Of a stretch of 64,000 nt of DNA, positions 12,098-24,491 are shown piece by piece. The stretch covers positions 4,884,501-4,948,500 of the forward strand of contig JAQFVV010006255.1 of NCBI GenBank assembly GCA_028023455.1. Reading direction: 5' to 3'. Numbering within the stretch: position 1 is the first letter of the stretch; every line of letters starts with the position of its first letter. The notes under the pieces are model-generated. The model was not told where the DNA came from and did no database searches. It saw only the letters and a program-made list of their open reading frames with translations. The DNA is from Epiperipatus broadwayi. Its lineage: Eukaryota; Onychophora; Udeonychophora; Euonychophora; Peripatidae. Both the position numbers and the translations under genes were made by a program.

Positions 12098-12845
12098 TGT
12101 TTATTTCAATTTCTAATTCACTAATTAAAAGCCGTAATAATAAATGGAATAATAAACTCTGAACTTTATGGTACGAACAATAGTTATTAGTTGTCTTTAG
12201 CTCCATTACCCAGAGATTTTATTGTGATTGTGTGTATAATTATTTTTTTTTATGTATTTATTATATGAAATTTTGATTGTATTAAATATTATTTGAACTT
12301 GAACGAAAGTGAAATTAATTATATTATAAGACCAAACGAAGTGTAATAGCGTAAAGGGAGACTTCATGGGTTAGTGATTACTTAAATTAGATTTAAATTA
12401 AATAATTAAATAAAAGAAAAAGAGAAAGCGAGAAATTTAGCGCAGAGAAAGATTCATAAATTGATTTTTTTAGGTAGGCGGATTATATTTAATTGATTGT
12501 TGTAGCTGAGCTAGCGGGAGCGGGTACTAGATCGTATTGGTCAAGCAGACTTGTCGACAAAGGTCGGCTGGCGCCCATTGGATTTTTTCCTTTAAATAAA
12601 TAAAAGGTTTGATTGGCTAATATGTAATCTAGTAAACGAGTGTTAATGTTATTGGCAAATGTTTGCAAATGATATTGATTACTCTACCCGAGGTACCGAC
12701 AGCCCCGTGATAGGATTTTGTGTAAGAGGGAGGTACAAAGTTCTGATCGAGTCGTCATTATAAACATTAAACATTTTATTGATTTTATATAAATGATGTT
12801 TTTATAAAATTTACAAGACGACGTGTAAAGGGCTAGGTATAATAT

Positions 12846-14640
12846 ATTATTTAAAATATTCAATAAACCAATTTTAAATTAAAACCTTTATGAATACTAA
12901 ACTCAATGCCAAAAAAAAAAACACCTAATACCATAAACATATTTTTGGCAAAAAAAAGGAAGGTGATTTCATTCATTATGCATTTAATAATAAATTATGT
13001 ATGATGAAAACGCAATGTAAATAAATTCAAGAATTTTCATGCTTTTAATTTTATTTAACTTGCCTGTATTTCTGCCATTACAAACTATTGTATTTATAAA
13101 AAAAATTGCTAGATGATTCCAAGAAAATGACTGCCATTTATAATAAACTGTGATATCTTATGCCATAGAAAAAAACATAGCTAGCGTATTTGTATATAAA
13201 GTGCTATTTATTTAAATCTGCATAGTTATATAGAAATATAGTTACATTGTAAAAAAATCTTAAATATTGATTACAATATACAAACATAGAATACATTACA
13301 TATATTTGTTCTTTTAATATCTCAGAATTTTTTATATATTTTTTTCAAAATTAACTGCATTTAAGTTTTGGTAATATGCATGTCTATAATTTGGCTACCA
13401 TTACATTATTGAAAAATAAGAAGTCTTTATAGTCACATTAATAGTTCAGTGAGATATTATTAAACATTGTTTTTTTATTCTAAATAATTTCATATAAATA
13501 ATATAAGCTATGAATTTAAAGAAAATGAAACTTCAATGTGTATTTTTTTTCCAGTACAATGAGAAACAATTTTGCAGAAGACAAAAAATTGTCAACTGTG
13601 AGCCTACTATCCTTTTCTCAGTCCATTTTGCTCCACATTTGCACAGTGAAAACATTCTTTTTTTTCTAATGTCATTGAATTTTATCAAGATGGTAGTCAA
13701 AAATGGCAGATATTTTGTAATTCATAGAATTGTAAGTAACTTCATTAAAGCTACATCCTCAAAAATAAAATTGTGACAATTCATGCTAAAAATGTAGTTT
13801 ATTCATTATATAATGTGTAATATGGTTTTGATTATAGAATTAAATTACAATTAATGCACTTTATTTAATTTTCATTCAATGACTGCAAACCATTCAGTGC
13901 TTTCATTTATGACATATGCAAAGTAAAGATTTTCATCTTCAACAACTACAAATCAAATGAACTCCAGTTTCATTCAACACAATAAAAACACACTTTGATA
14001 ATAAACAACAATAAAGTCCATTAATATTTAATTGTATATTAATTAACCTATATTTGCTTCATCAACTTTATGGACTAAAATTCTTATAATGTAATTTTGC
14101 TGTTGGCAAAAATATGACCATAATAATCATAATAATTGTAAGTTATTTTGAGAAAAAAAATAGTTTCATATAGTGTACAGCTAATAATCAACTTTATATA
14201 ATTAAAAGTTATTCAATGAAAGTTTATACCATTTTTTTTTTTTCAATTTTAAACAAATAATTTTTCAATTTGTTTGTGGTTTATTCAAGATAATAGCCAG
14301 TTTTATGGTAAACATAGATTGGCAAAAATAAAAAAATATGATTTAAACATTTGTATGCATACACTATTAAAACTATAGCAATCAATTGGATGCAACATAT
14401 CTTTACCTATATTTTATTTAATTTTTATTGTATTTATGTAAAGTTAATAAATATGCAATTAAAAAAAAAATAACAGTACAAAAAAAAATTCAATGTCTTA
14501 TTGGTTAGAAATTACAAAAATAAAAAATTTTAATAATTGTACATGAAGTACATAAAAAATAAATTTTAAAGTATACATTGTGACAAACTAAATTTTTCAT
14601 TTAATTTTAAAATTTGCATTGTTGTTAGTTAGTTTTTTTT
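12846..14640 (+). repeat. Old dispersed repeat, unit 1 right part and partial unit 2
   Basis: 12,950-13,690 matches the reverse complement of about 19,480-20,160 across its whole length, for example 'TTATGCATTTAATAATAAAT', 'GATATCTTATGCC' and 'GAGAAACAATTTTGCAGAA'. From about 13,690 the sequence matches the start of unit 1 (10,190 onward) again in direct orientation, for example 'TTATGGACTAAAATTCTTAT'. The repeat therefore has a tandem period of about 1.7 kb once the foreign insertion is removed. No protein domain is recognised. Confidence 0.6.
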
Positions 14641-16087
14641 TATGCTTTATTTAAATTCAGTGAATCATGATTCAGGAAATATTCTGTAGCTAGATAAAAA
14701 GTAAAATAGCAATCAGCAATGGAAAAATTATGTACATTTATTTTTAAATTTGCAGCTACCAAAATGTTTTTAAATAGTATATTACCCACAGGTTTTTTTT
14801 TTTAATATACTAAATAAAATATTTATTCATTAATTAATACTTTTTTCAATTTAAGTTTTATTTTTCAATCAATTTTTTTTATTATTTTGAATTTAAAGTA
14901 GTGAATTATTTCTTCCCCATAGTAACTCATTATAATTGCTAATTTCTTATATGAGAATTTAGTTTAGAAGCATTTTAGGGGACCAATGTCATTGCTAACT
15001 GGGTAAAAGTGTAATTGTAAGAATATCAAAATTATTAACAAAATACCTTAAAAGTTTTATTTTAACTTTTCATTCATAACGCTTTGTTCAGCAAATGAAT
15101 TATCATTTACAGTACTTACTTATAAAATTTTTCTTATTTTTTTCTTTATGCTCAGTACTAAATTTCACTGTAGAAAATTAGACTGTTACTCTCAAATATT
15201 TTAATAGTGGCAGAATGTAACACCCTAGTTATAAGTTATATCATGGACACATATAAAAACACACAAATATATAACATATTACATGTATTCATATAAATAT
15301 AAACTTAGGTTATGTGAAATAATTTTAGATTTAAAAAAAAAACTACAAAATTGACACCAAAAAAAAAAAAAAAGAGAAACTTATTTTATAATTTGAAACA
15401 TTGAACATTATATGAATGTGCTGTTATATAAGTGTAATGACATTAATCAGGTGCTAATGATTTTTCAGATTAACAATATTGCCAGACAGAGTTTTTATTT
15501 CCATATTATAAACTAGCATGCTTTAAAGCACCCACATGCTGCTGCAAATTAGAATATAAAATATAAATAAAAACTATGCATTTTAACATATTGTATTTTA
15601 TACATATTCTGTACATACATTTTCAAGGTTTTTGTTTTTATCAGGGCAATATTCACCGATAGTTCTCATAATTATCCATCTATACAGAAATCAGACCAAC
15701 TTTTCTCACTGATGCATTTTGGAACACCCAATTCATTTTTCAAGTAAAGCATACATAACTCATGTTATAATTTAATTTCATATATATATATAGCTGTACT
15801 TAAATTTAACCCCATTTAGCTAGGACAATGAGTTTCCCAAAATTCAACATAAAGCTAGTAATATTATATAAAAAGCAAGAGATTATAATGGTGTTCTATG
15901 GGGACAAATATTAGCTAATTGCTAGAAATAAAAATTATACCATAATTTGTAATATTGTACTAACAAACAATTTAACTTGTATATTTAGGAATTTTTAAAA
16001 ATACCCTAATGTACAATATATGCATGTGTTAACTGTGTAATATGTATATTATGCAGGTATTCACTTAAAATATGATGTATATTGTAC
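14641..16087. other. AT-rich stretch without a recognisable gene
   Basis: A/T-rich with many homopolymer runs. Nothing coding or clearly repeated is seen. Confidence 0.5.
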
Positions 16088-17402
16088 CAGTCGAAAAACC
16101 CACCACCTGAACGCAAGTCAGATCCAAACTCAGCTGAACCAAAACTGAATTCAAACCCAACTCAGCAGCTCAGGTTAGTAGAAATCTAAATCGACGGCAC
16201 AGTGCTATGCGCCAAGAAACTAGCTCAACGGTTGGTGAGGATCAGAGACCCCTGAACTGACACTAATATTGGATAATTAATTAACTTAGGATAATTTTAA
16301 ATCGAATCATATGTATATGTTCGGGTTGCCAACACAGACAGCGAGTATTAACATTAAAATACTTATAAAAGAATTTAGAACTAAGAAACCAAGTGTGTTT
16401 AGAAAATATTTAATAATAATAATTTGTTTGGTTTGAATTTTAAATAAAGATTAAGTTAATTAATTCTAGTCCTTAAACAAAATTTATAATTATAATAAGA
16501 GTGGCGGTCCTTATTATATGCCAATGAATATTACACAATATTCGAAAGATCTATGTCTATGCCCCCAACAAGAAATAAAAGGCAGATAAAGGTATTCATT
16601 AGTAAAGGAAATTATTACTCTAATTTTATACGAAAGAATGTGATATTTATTTTCACATTCGCAAATCCATTCATGAAGAGCAAGATACGTATTTTAGGGC
16701 ATAACTTTAATCTTTATTAGAAAACTTATTTTGAGATATAACGGAGAATTTGTTGGACTTTAATTTAAATCACTTCATCACAAATTACGAGCATCAGAGC
16801 GGGCTTTACTGGAACAGAGAGGTAACGGTGCTGACGAATTACGAGCTATAAAGTGAAATTGAAAGACGATGGCTAGTCGATAATCGAAGTCCTATGGCGG
16901 CTTGCATCTGACAAGTCTTATGCCCTTTGACTAATATGAACAGGAGAGGAAGTGCTTTCTTCCTCGATAATTTAAAATAACAGAAATATTATCACCGACC
17001 AGCCTAACGGAATGGAAGATTGCCCTACATCAGCAACGTTCGAAGATGATGACTTGATAGTCATCGTTTGAATACTAAAACCCATATAGAATGTTCTATG
17101 TGATGACTTGATCAATTAATTAAAGTCAAACGAGCTTTAAATGAAAACTATTTTAAAGTATTTGCAAATCCTATTAATTATGCCCCAATAATCGTGCCCT
17201 TCCTGAATCTAAATAGCAATTAACTGAAATTTGAATTAGAGTATATTTAGTTGATTCCTTTATTGACCCTTTTGCAGAAAACATTTTAAGATTATATATA
17301 TGAATAAATACATATTGGTAAACACGAGAAAATAGTTGGGGCATAGATTGAAAGCGGAGCTAATAATTTATTATTAGCCAATTATAAAAGTAGTAAACAT
17401 GT

Positions 17403-17540
17403 AATAATTTCTTTCGACTCGATGATTGATAGAACTTATAAATTTAGTTCTAATGGGCGAGAACTACTATTAGAATTAATATTATGTTATTTGCGTGAGG
17501 CAAATAGAACCAAGGAGCTCATCGAGTCGAAAGATTATTG
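17403..17540. other. Multi-branched inverted-repeat structure (candidate structured RNA or element end)
   Basis: A perfect 16-bp closing stem (TCTTTCGACTCGATGA at 17,410-17,425 with its complement at 17,519-17,534), extended by about 5 bp past a one-base bulge. It encloses several hairpins: TAGAACT/AGTTCTA (17,430-17,452), AGTTCT/AGAACT (17,446-17,465), TCTAAT/ATTAGA (17,449-17,474) and TATTTGC/GCAAATA (17,489-17,505). The first three share bases and are mutually exclusive. No known RNA family is recognised. Confidence 0.45.
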
Positions 17541-18194
17541 GCATATAATTAAAAATAAACGACATTAATAAAGCACACAAATATATATATAATATAATAA
17601 ATGAACCGCCAAGTAAGAAAAGAGAAAGTTTAAAGACTAGAGGTTGAGAGAACTACGATATAAATTTACAGTAGCATGAATAAAAGGTTTTATAAAGATT
17701 GTTACATTAAAGAATAAAAGAGCTCTAAAAAGGAGTGTAAAGTAAAGTTCGAAACTGGCCAGAAAGTTTAAGGTTCATTTGGAAACATATTACCCATTTC
17801 TTCCGGGGCTGGTTCTTATTTTACACGTCCAGGTTGGTAAAAAACGTAGGCATGCATTTGGTCGATTACTTGAACAGCATTTTATTTGATTTTGGCAGCA
17901 TGATTTGTCTGGAAAGAATTTAGCAGCTTCATTGAAGATTTCAGGGGACTTCAGGAACTGCAGCCAGATTCCTGATGTTTTAGCCCTTCACCATGATCGA
18001 AACACTATTTAAACTTATGATTTTTAAATGCACAGAGTTCACTGCACTTCTCTACAACAAAGATGGCTTCTCCTTCTTTCTCCAAACTTTTCAGAGCTAT
18101 ATATCTGTCCTCTGATGCCTTCAGGCTAGCGCTTCTTTCATTATCAATGTTTTTAGATACATTCCTTCGATAAGGCTTTCAAACTCATTAACTT

Positions 18195-18224
18195 GAATTC
18201 ATTTTCTAATTAGAAAATGAATTC
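18195..18224. repeat. 30-bp perfect palindrome
   Basis: GAATTCATTTTCTAA followed immediately by its exact reverse complement. A related 'AAAATCAGAAAATGATTTTAA' follows within 15 bp. Confidence 0.85.
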
Positions 18225-18829
18225 TTAAAATCAGAAAATGATTTTAATTAGGAAATCCTTATCTTTTTTCTAATTAATAAAACTTTAACTGTTGTTTTTG
18301 GAAAGGGAAAATCTGAAAGCTTATCGAAAGAATGTAGCTTTTGATCAATAAAACTTTAACAAATTATTTAAAAATAAAATCAAACATTCCTGACGCAATG
18401 AAACTTTTAAACAATTATATATATTTAAATATTTACAAATATATATGCACAATCCACGCACTTATAATACATATAAATTCATGAATAATTCTATCATGAA
18501 TTTATTAATAAAATTAATCACTTTAAATCTGAAACTAGTTATTTGAATACATATTTATGAAATAAGTTATTCTTTATGGAAATTAGCATGGATTGAACGT
18601 ATAAAGCCCCATTGCATCGGAAATTTAAGGTTAGTACTAGGGTTTGAAGTGGGCTTATGGCTAGATGTCATGAAGCTAGAATCGAACTCAGATCCAACTG
18701 CTTCAATATAAGATAATGCAATATAAATCTATACAAAAGAAAAAAAACACTTTAAGTGTTGTTCTTTATTATGATCCATCCATTAATCACTCATCATCAT
18801 CCAGTTTTCTGAGTCATCAGTTGCTCATT

Positions 18830-18967
18830 CTATAGATCCATTGTTATCTTCTAAATCTTTTGATAATCTTTTTTTTTTTGAAGAGGTATAACAGGTGTTC
18901 TATAGATCCATTGTTATCTTCTAAATCTTTTGATAATTTTTTTTTTTGGAGAGATATAACAGGTGTT
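18830..18967. repeat. Tandem duplication of about 69 bp
   Basis: Two adjacent copies, each starting 'TCTATAGATCCATTGTTATC' and ending 'TATAACAGGTGTT', differing mainly in T-run length and a few bases. It lies in the degenerate 3' end of the pogo/Tigger remnant. Confidence 0.9.
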
Positions 18968-19480
18968 GATGGCTGACATTCTCTACAGAAAATGTTTAGA
19001 ATGTAATGATTGACTTGCTTCTTTGAATTTCTTTCAGTACAATATTTTATAAGGTCTCATTCAGTGACATAAAGCATTTTTAGATTTGATAGAGTATTCA
19101 AATTAGGGACAAATTCTTCAAAAATGACCTTCATAGCTTTATGATATGAATTTAGTTTCTTCAGTTCTTTTATGTCCAGGTTCTTCTCTACAGGTTTATT
19201 GGTTTTCTTTTCTCTTTTTTTTTCATCCAGTTGTATGAATTCCTTGTTAGTTAATTCTTCCATGTGTGGTTGCAAAGATCTTTCAATGTTCTCATAATCA
19301 ACTTCTTATCAGATTTTTTATCTAAGAGTCAGCAAGATGCTGCATTAGTAGTTGAAGATAGAACAACTTGAAGGTTGTGATGATTCTTTGATCCATAGGT
19401 TGAAGAAGTGATGTGGTGTTTAATGGTAAGAGCTGCTGCAATAATTCCAATTGAAAACATATGTAGCTGTAAACTTTTTA
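18890..19480 (-). pseudogene. pogo/Tigger-type (Tc1/mariner superfamily) transposase C-terminal remnant
   Basis: Minus-strand reading shows, near 19,340-19,430, 'NTTSLLQPMDQRIITTFK', the strongly conserved block preceding the last catalytic Asp of Tigger/jerky-type DDE transposases ('PPNTTSLLQPMDQGVI..FK'). Downstream, the frame at 19,057-19,275 contains 'EELTNKEFIQLDEKK' and 'HKAMKVIFEEFVPN', matching the 'EELT.EELIELDE' and 'F...DPN' region of the same family. 'KKQVNHYILNIFCRECQPS' beyond a stop matches the 'Q.TLD.FLKR' C-terminus. Frameshifts and stops show that it is dead. Such enzymes cut and paste elements at TA dinucleotides. N-terminal transposase fragments at 23.5 and 24.6 kb may belong to a related family. 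Confidence 0.75.
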
Positions 19481-21349
19481 AATTTTTTTTCCAATAGCAC
19501 TAAAAACAAAAAGTGGTTTCACTGTGCAAATATACAGAAAAATGGACCAAGAAAGTAGAATAAGCTTGCAGTGAACAATTTTTTGTGTTCTGCAAAATTG
19601 TTTCTCACTGTGCTGAAAAAAAAATCATACTGAGTTTCTATAAAAAAATTAATAACTTATATTATTTACGTGAAATTATTTAGAAATGAAAAGGCTATGT
19701 TAATAATATCTTACTTTTACTGTGGTGACCATAGTAACTTGTTATTTGTCAGTGTAAGAATAGTTAAATTATAGAACTATATGTTGCCAAAAATTAAAAG
19801 CAGTTAACTTCACAAAAAATTCTGATATATTAAAAAAAAGTGTATCTAATGCATTCTGTTTGCATATTATAATCAATATTTAAGACTTGTTTTTTTTTTG
19901 CAATGTGTACTATGAAGATTTAAATAAACAGCTGTGGTTTTTTTCTAAGGCATAAGATATCACATTTTATTATGTGTTGGAGCTATTTTCTTGGAATTAT
20001 CTAAAATTATTTTAATAATACAATATGTTGTAATAAATTAATAGCATGAAACTTCAATTTACTTGCATTACATTTTCATCATACATAATTTATTATTAAA
20101 TGCATAATGCAAAAAAAAAACAACTTCATCCTTTTTTTTTTTTTTGATCAAAAATACATTTATGGTAATAGCAGTTTTGATTTGACTAAAATTAACATTC
20201 ATAAAAGTTTTAACTTAATATTCCGTGACTGAATATTTTAACTAATATGTATATAGTACACAATTTAAATTAATTAGTAATAATATATGGCTAAAATTTA
20301 TTTTTTGTTTCAGGCTGAATGAAATTTGTATTTTTGTGTGGTACTGTATTTTTTTAAGTTTATGATGCAATGCCAGTGCCTTGGATATGCCTGAAACAAA
20401 TTACAAGATTATGATTTAAAACTGATCAAGAAAATATTATTTTAAATTTAGATTTAATAACTTTTTATCATATAAAGTTGATTATTAATTGCACAATTGG
20501 TCCTCTTTTTTTTTTTTGCTGAAAATACTTGAGATTTAAAAGGATATCAGTTTTAATTTGAGAGAAGTGTTTTAATTCAAAATTGCTTGATCTTGAATAT
20601 TATATTTTAGCTAATATAGTATACAATTTAAAATTAATTATTAGTACTTCAATATACGACCAAAATTTGTTTTTAGTTTTATACTAAATGAAATTTGTAC
20701 TTCTTTTTTCGGCACTATTTTTTACTTTTGCAATAATGTCACATTTTTGAATATGTCTGAATCAAATTAAAAAATTATGATTTAAAATTAAGCCAATACT
20801 ATAAAATAATTGAGAATTTACACTTATATTTAGTGATTTTGATAATGTAAAGTTGATTATTTGCAATTATGGTAACTAAATTTTATAATTTTGATGATTA
20901 ATAATAATGTGAAAGGCTGAAACCTTTGTCAGATGTGCCTTAAAAATGCTTATATGACAGCCAATCAGATGTAATTATGACTGCACAGGGAACTCTCAAG
21001 TCAAAACACAGGCAGAGATTTTATGAGAAAAAGATGTTTCCACCTTCTTCTCTACTTAAATTTATATCGAATTAATGCATACATTTTAAAATACAATATT
21101 AATACTTTGGTTGTTGTAAATCATCAGAGTAGGCCTTCAATTTCTTATTATACTAAATAAAATGTATTTTTTTTACTTTTGTACTCATTAATCGTTACTT
21201 CAGATATGTCATTAGTGAATGTATTGATTGATGAAAATTAAATAAAGTACTCTACATTAATCATATTTTAATTTTATAATCAAATACTGTATACTGTACT
21301 ATGTATAATAAATAAACTTTGTACTGTACATTTTCTATTCCATCACACA
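19481..21349 (-). repeat. Old dispersed repeat, inverted copy
   Basis: Reverse-complement match to 10.2-11.07 kb plus 12.85-13.69 kb without the intervening foreign insert, so it records the pre-insertion state. Within it, about 20,140-20,500 and 20,500-20,870 are diverged tandem copies of each other ('CAGGCTGAATGAAATTTGTA' against 'ATACTAAATGAAATTTGTAC'). Confidence 0.6.
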
Positions 21350-21750
21350 TTTCTGAAACATATGATCAAACACATGTAAAAAAGACAAATAATGCCTAAG
21401 ATGTGCAATTTGTGCTAAATCAGCACTCCTTATTCAGCCCAGATCACCATCTCTTATACATTTCTTCATCATATGTTTAGCTTTCATTGATAACAAATTA
21501 CTGCAGTTTGAAATATAAGTATCAAACTTTCTGCATTCACAACGCTGTCACAAATCATTTTATGCAATTTTTTAATGATTCTTTATAAATAATTCATTAA
21601 ACTACAGATTATCCCAAATGTCAATTAATGTATAATATATATATATATATATAGTCTTATAAAAGGGTTAACAACTGAGCTGCCAGCCCATGTTGATAAT
21701 TTGATCATTTTCACTACAGCACTTTCATTTAAGATAGGGACTGGTTTCCT
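21350..21750 (-). repeat. Relic of the hammerhead-bearing repeat family
   Basis: Matches the units at 1-1,080 ('CATATGATCAAACACATGTAAAAAAGACA', 'CAGCCCAGATCACCATCTCTTATACAT', 'CACTACAGCACTTTCAT..AAGATAGGGACTGGTT'), split by a (TA)n tract near 21,635-21,652. The minus-strand hammerhead region (about 21,400-21,450) keeps stem II GTGCT/AGCAC and a nearby AAAT, but the CTGATGA box is destroyed. Confidence 0.65.
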
Positions 21751-22536
21751 GCCCACGATTATGTTTATACAATCAAAAACAAAATTTTCTTCAATAAAAC
21801 CTAATTTGAAAAACATTAAATTATGGCAGATTAATTTAGAGACAAAGGTACTGATCTAGTCAGTTATCTACATTACACTTTCTCTTTAATTTACTCTTTA
21901 AACACTGCTTTGTCATCATGAAAGCATACTGAGATAGTCATCTGATCAATTGAAGATTCTTTGGATTTGAAAAGGGATTTATCTTAATTTATAAATTCAA
22001 AATAGAATCTAAAATCTCTTCTTACTTTTCAATGGCAGATCTTTTTTCTTTTTGCAAATTTTTAGTATTATTTGCCTTTTCAATTTCTTCTTTAGTTTTA
22101 GGAAACTGGGAAAGGGAGTGTATTGACTTACAAAATTAATTGATGTAGAATTTCAAACAACTTCTTTTGATTTATAATTGACAGACTTATTTTGGATTTT
22201 TCTTATTATTATTTGTCTTTAATAAATTTTTAAATTTCTTATTTATTAGCTTTTTAAAAAGTGAAGAAACAAAAGGAGGGGATAAAAGATGAGAATTGTG
22301 TTGTTGACTGCACTGAAACAATAAATGTCAGCTACAAAGTACAAATCAAATTAAACCATCTAAATAAAAATGAACTGGCTGGCTTTGATACAACAACAAA
22401 TTAACAAAAAAAAGGCTTCAAATAAGGAACTCTTATTTATTTGGATTAAAACTGTCCACTAAAAAATTGTTTACTTTTTGACTTTACAAAATCAAAAAAA
22501 TAAAAAACATTGTTGCTTTTGTTTTGAACCAAGTAA

Positions 22537-22542
22537 TTTATT
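22537..22542 (-). promoter_or_regulatory. Poly(A) signal AATAAA of the candidate terminal exon
   Basis: AATAAA on the minus strand, 25 nt after the stop codon of the candidate exon at 22,568-22,624. The motif is frequent in AT-rich DNA, so it supports the exon only by position. Confidence 0.35.
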
Positions 22543-22567
22543 GGCAGAGTGCATGGACAACACAAAA

Positions 22568-22624
22568 TCACTCCAACTCCTCCTCACCTTTCTTTTCTTC
22601 ATCATAGATGATCCAAGGCCATCC
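22568..22624 (-). CDS. Candidate terminal coding exon of an unidentified host gene
   Basis: On the minus strand a T-rich tract ending in AG (22,625-22,626) precedes an open stretch ending in TGA (22,568-22,570). It encodes 'GWPWIIYDEEKKGEEELE', a compact acidic C-terminal peptide with codon and composition character unlike the Ile/Asn/Lys-rich chance frames around it. AATAAA follows 25 nt after the stop. These together look like a real 3'-terminal exon. I do not recognise the protein, and I could not find the upstream exons, which should lie at higher coordinates. It could be a retrocopied or degenerate fragment, since it sits inside a foldback repeat region. Confidence 0.35.
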   Translation of the reverse strand, partial: GWPWIIYDEEKKGEEELE

Positions 22625-23506
22625 CTATATAAAGAATGTAAAAAGATTTTTTAAAATAAAAAAATATATAAAAACTAAAAAATAATAATATACAATTTAA
22701 ATGAATACCTCCAAGTTTAATATTTCCAGTTGCTTTTCAAATAAAAACATTTTATATTAAATTAATACAAAACAAAAAGTTTGTTTTTAAATTAATTTCT
22801 AGCAAGTTAAAAAAAAGCATTTATTGTAACATGTGTCAAGGCAGGAAGATGTTTCGTTTTTATCTTTTAGTTTATTTATTTTTTAATTCTGTATGAATCT
22901 AGATTTTAGGTACACATTAAATTTATAAATTAAGTCGTAGTAATATTATTATATTAAATCATAAGTTAAGAATATATTTCTCTACCCCTCTCCCTCACTT
23001 TTGAAAAAACAAAGAGGAAAGAAATTTAAAATTTTCTAAAGACAAAAGAAGAATCAAAAATTCCAAAACAATTTATCAATTACAAATAAGAAAAGATTAT
23101 TTGAAATTTATCTACAGCAAATAATTTTGTAAGTCAATATTAGGTATATAGTATTATAAGAAATCAACCATGAAAACTTATTGTATTAAAAAACTTAATG
23201 CATTATTTTTTATCTCTGTTTCTCTTCACTACTCTACCACCATTCTTTTACCTTTTCTCAAAATCCAATAAGAAATTGAAAAGATTATAAATAACAGAAG
23301 TGATTTTAATGATCTTTCTTCTAAAGAAAAGTTTTTAAAAACTATACACAAACATTTTCTGAATTTTTTGTTGCTTTTATGTGTACAAACCATTCTTAAT
23401 TGTAATCATTTTTTTGTTACCACCCCTACCCCTGTCTTGCAATCTCCAATTAACACTTGATATAATGGTAAATTTAAATTCAACAATATTCTGCTCACCA
23501 GAAAAG

Positions 23507-23605
23507 ATGAGTGCAAAAAAAAGTTATTCCTGCAAATACAAGAAAAGAATTGTGGGGACTCCCAGGATAAGAATCTTAGAGCTTTCTGTAAACAGAAGTA
23601 CTTGA
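23507..23605 (+). pseudogene. DNA transposase N-terminal (helix-turn-helix) fragment, copy 1
   Basis: Encodes 'MSAKKSYSCKYKKRIVG' before running out of frame. It aligns with the opposed copy at 24,492-24,593 and resembles the N-terminal DNA-binding helix-turn-helix of pogo/Tigger/jerky-type proteins ('KRKSY..E.K..IVE.A...'). Compared with copy 2 it lacks a residue pair and is frameshifted after 'RIV'. Remnant only. Confidence 0.45.
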
Positions 23606-24491
23606 ATAGATGTATATTTTTATATACAGAAAAATATGATATCCCCTGAAAATAAATCCTATGGTGACTTTTGGCATAAAAATTAATATAAGATTGGATC
23701 TTATCTTTGGGGAAACACTTTATTATAAAAATAATAAATCCAATTTGCAGTATTTTTTTAATTTTAAAATAAAATCTAACAAAAATTCCAAAACAATTTG
23801 TCAATTATAAATAAGAAAAGATTATATGAAATTTATCTACATCAAATAATTTTGTATGTCAATATTAGGTATATAGTATTACAAGAAATCAGCCATGAAA
23901 ACTTATTGTATTAAAAAACTTACTGCATTATTTTTTATCCCTGTTTCTCTCCAGTCCACCTTTATTCTCTTGCCTTTTCTCAAAATCCAATAAGTATGCA
24001 AAAACAAACAAAAGACATCAATGAAAACTAATATTAACAGGCTTTAGATTACACATTGAATTAAAAAATTAAGCCATAGTAGTATTACTATAATAAATTG
24101 GTTTTTTCCAAAGAAAATCTTCAATTGATCAATCACTATTTTTTCATTACATCAAAGCAATGTTTAAACAGTCAATTAAAAAGAAAATCAAATGTAGATA
24201 GCTGATTAGATCAGTATTAGAGAGAAATATCTCTCCCGATTACTTATTATGTAGTAAAAAATTATTTGGAAAAAATAAATTGATTAAGAAGTAAAATAGC
24301 AATTTCTTAAATACATTTTGTTCGATTTTACTTTAAAATGAAAAAATTACTGTAAATTGGATTTATTATTTTTATAATGTGTTTCCCCAAAGATAAGATC
24401 TGATCTTATATTAATTTTTACTCCAAAAGTCATCATAGGATTTATTTTTAGGGGATGTTATATTTTTCTATATATAAAAATATATATTTAT

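Larger units (their letters stand above)
11073..12845. mobile_element. Unclassified insertion of about 1.77 kb inside the old repeat
   Basis: The old repeat is continuous in its inverted copy (20,150-20,290) but interrupted here: homology stops at 'CTGTATATATTGTACC' (11,060-11,075) and resumes at 'TATATTATTTAAAATATTC' (12,842). The insert is richer in GC and CpG than its surroundings. Its ends are weak inverted repeats (ATATTGTACCGAG against ATATTATACCTAG). It contains a 23/24-bp minisatellite, a TATA-like 'ATATAAAAGGGCGAAT' at 11,761, a short basic open frame, and 'TGGCGCCCATTGG' near 12,567 that resembles a tRNA-Lys primer-binding site. A second segment beginning 'TATATTGTACC' starts at 16,080. 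DNA transposon or solo/deleted LTR element are both possible. Confidence 0.55.
16088..18780. other. GC- and CpG-richer noncoding segment, unclassified
   Basis: From 'TATATTGTACCAGTC' at 16,080 the base composition changes: fewer long A/T runs, more CpG, and direct-repeat-like phrases such as 'CAAACTCAGCTGAACC' and 'CAAACCCAACTCAGC' near 16,115-16,165. No open frame of note. It contains the stem structure at 17,403-17,540 and a 30-bp palindrome at 18,195-18,224. The left end resembles the start of the insertion at 11,073. The right boundary is not clear. It may be a large non-autonomous element or unique sequence. Confidence 0.35.
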
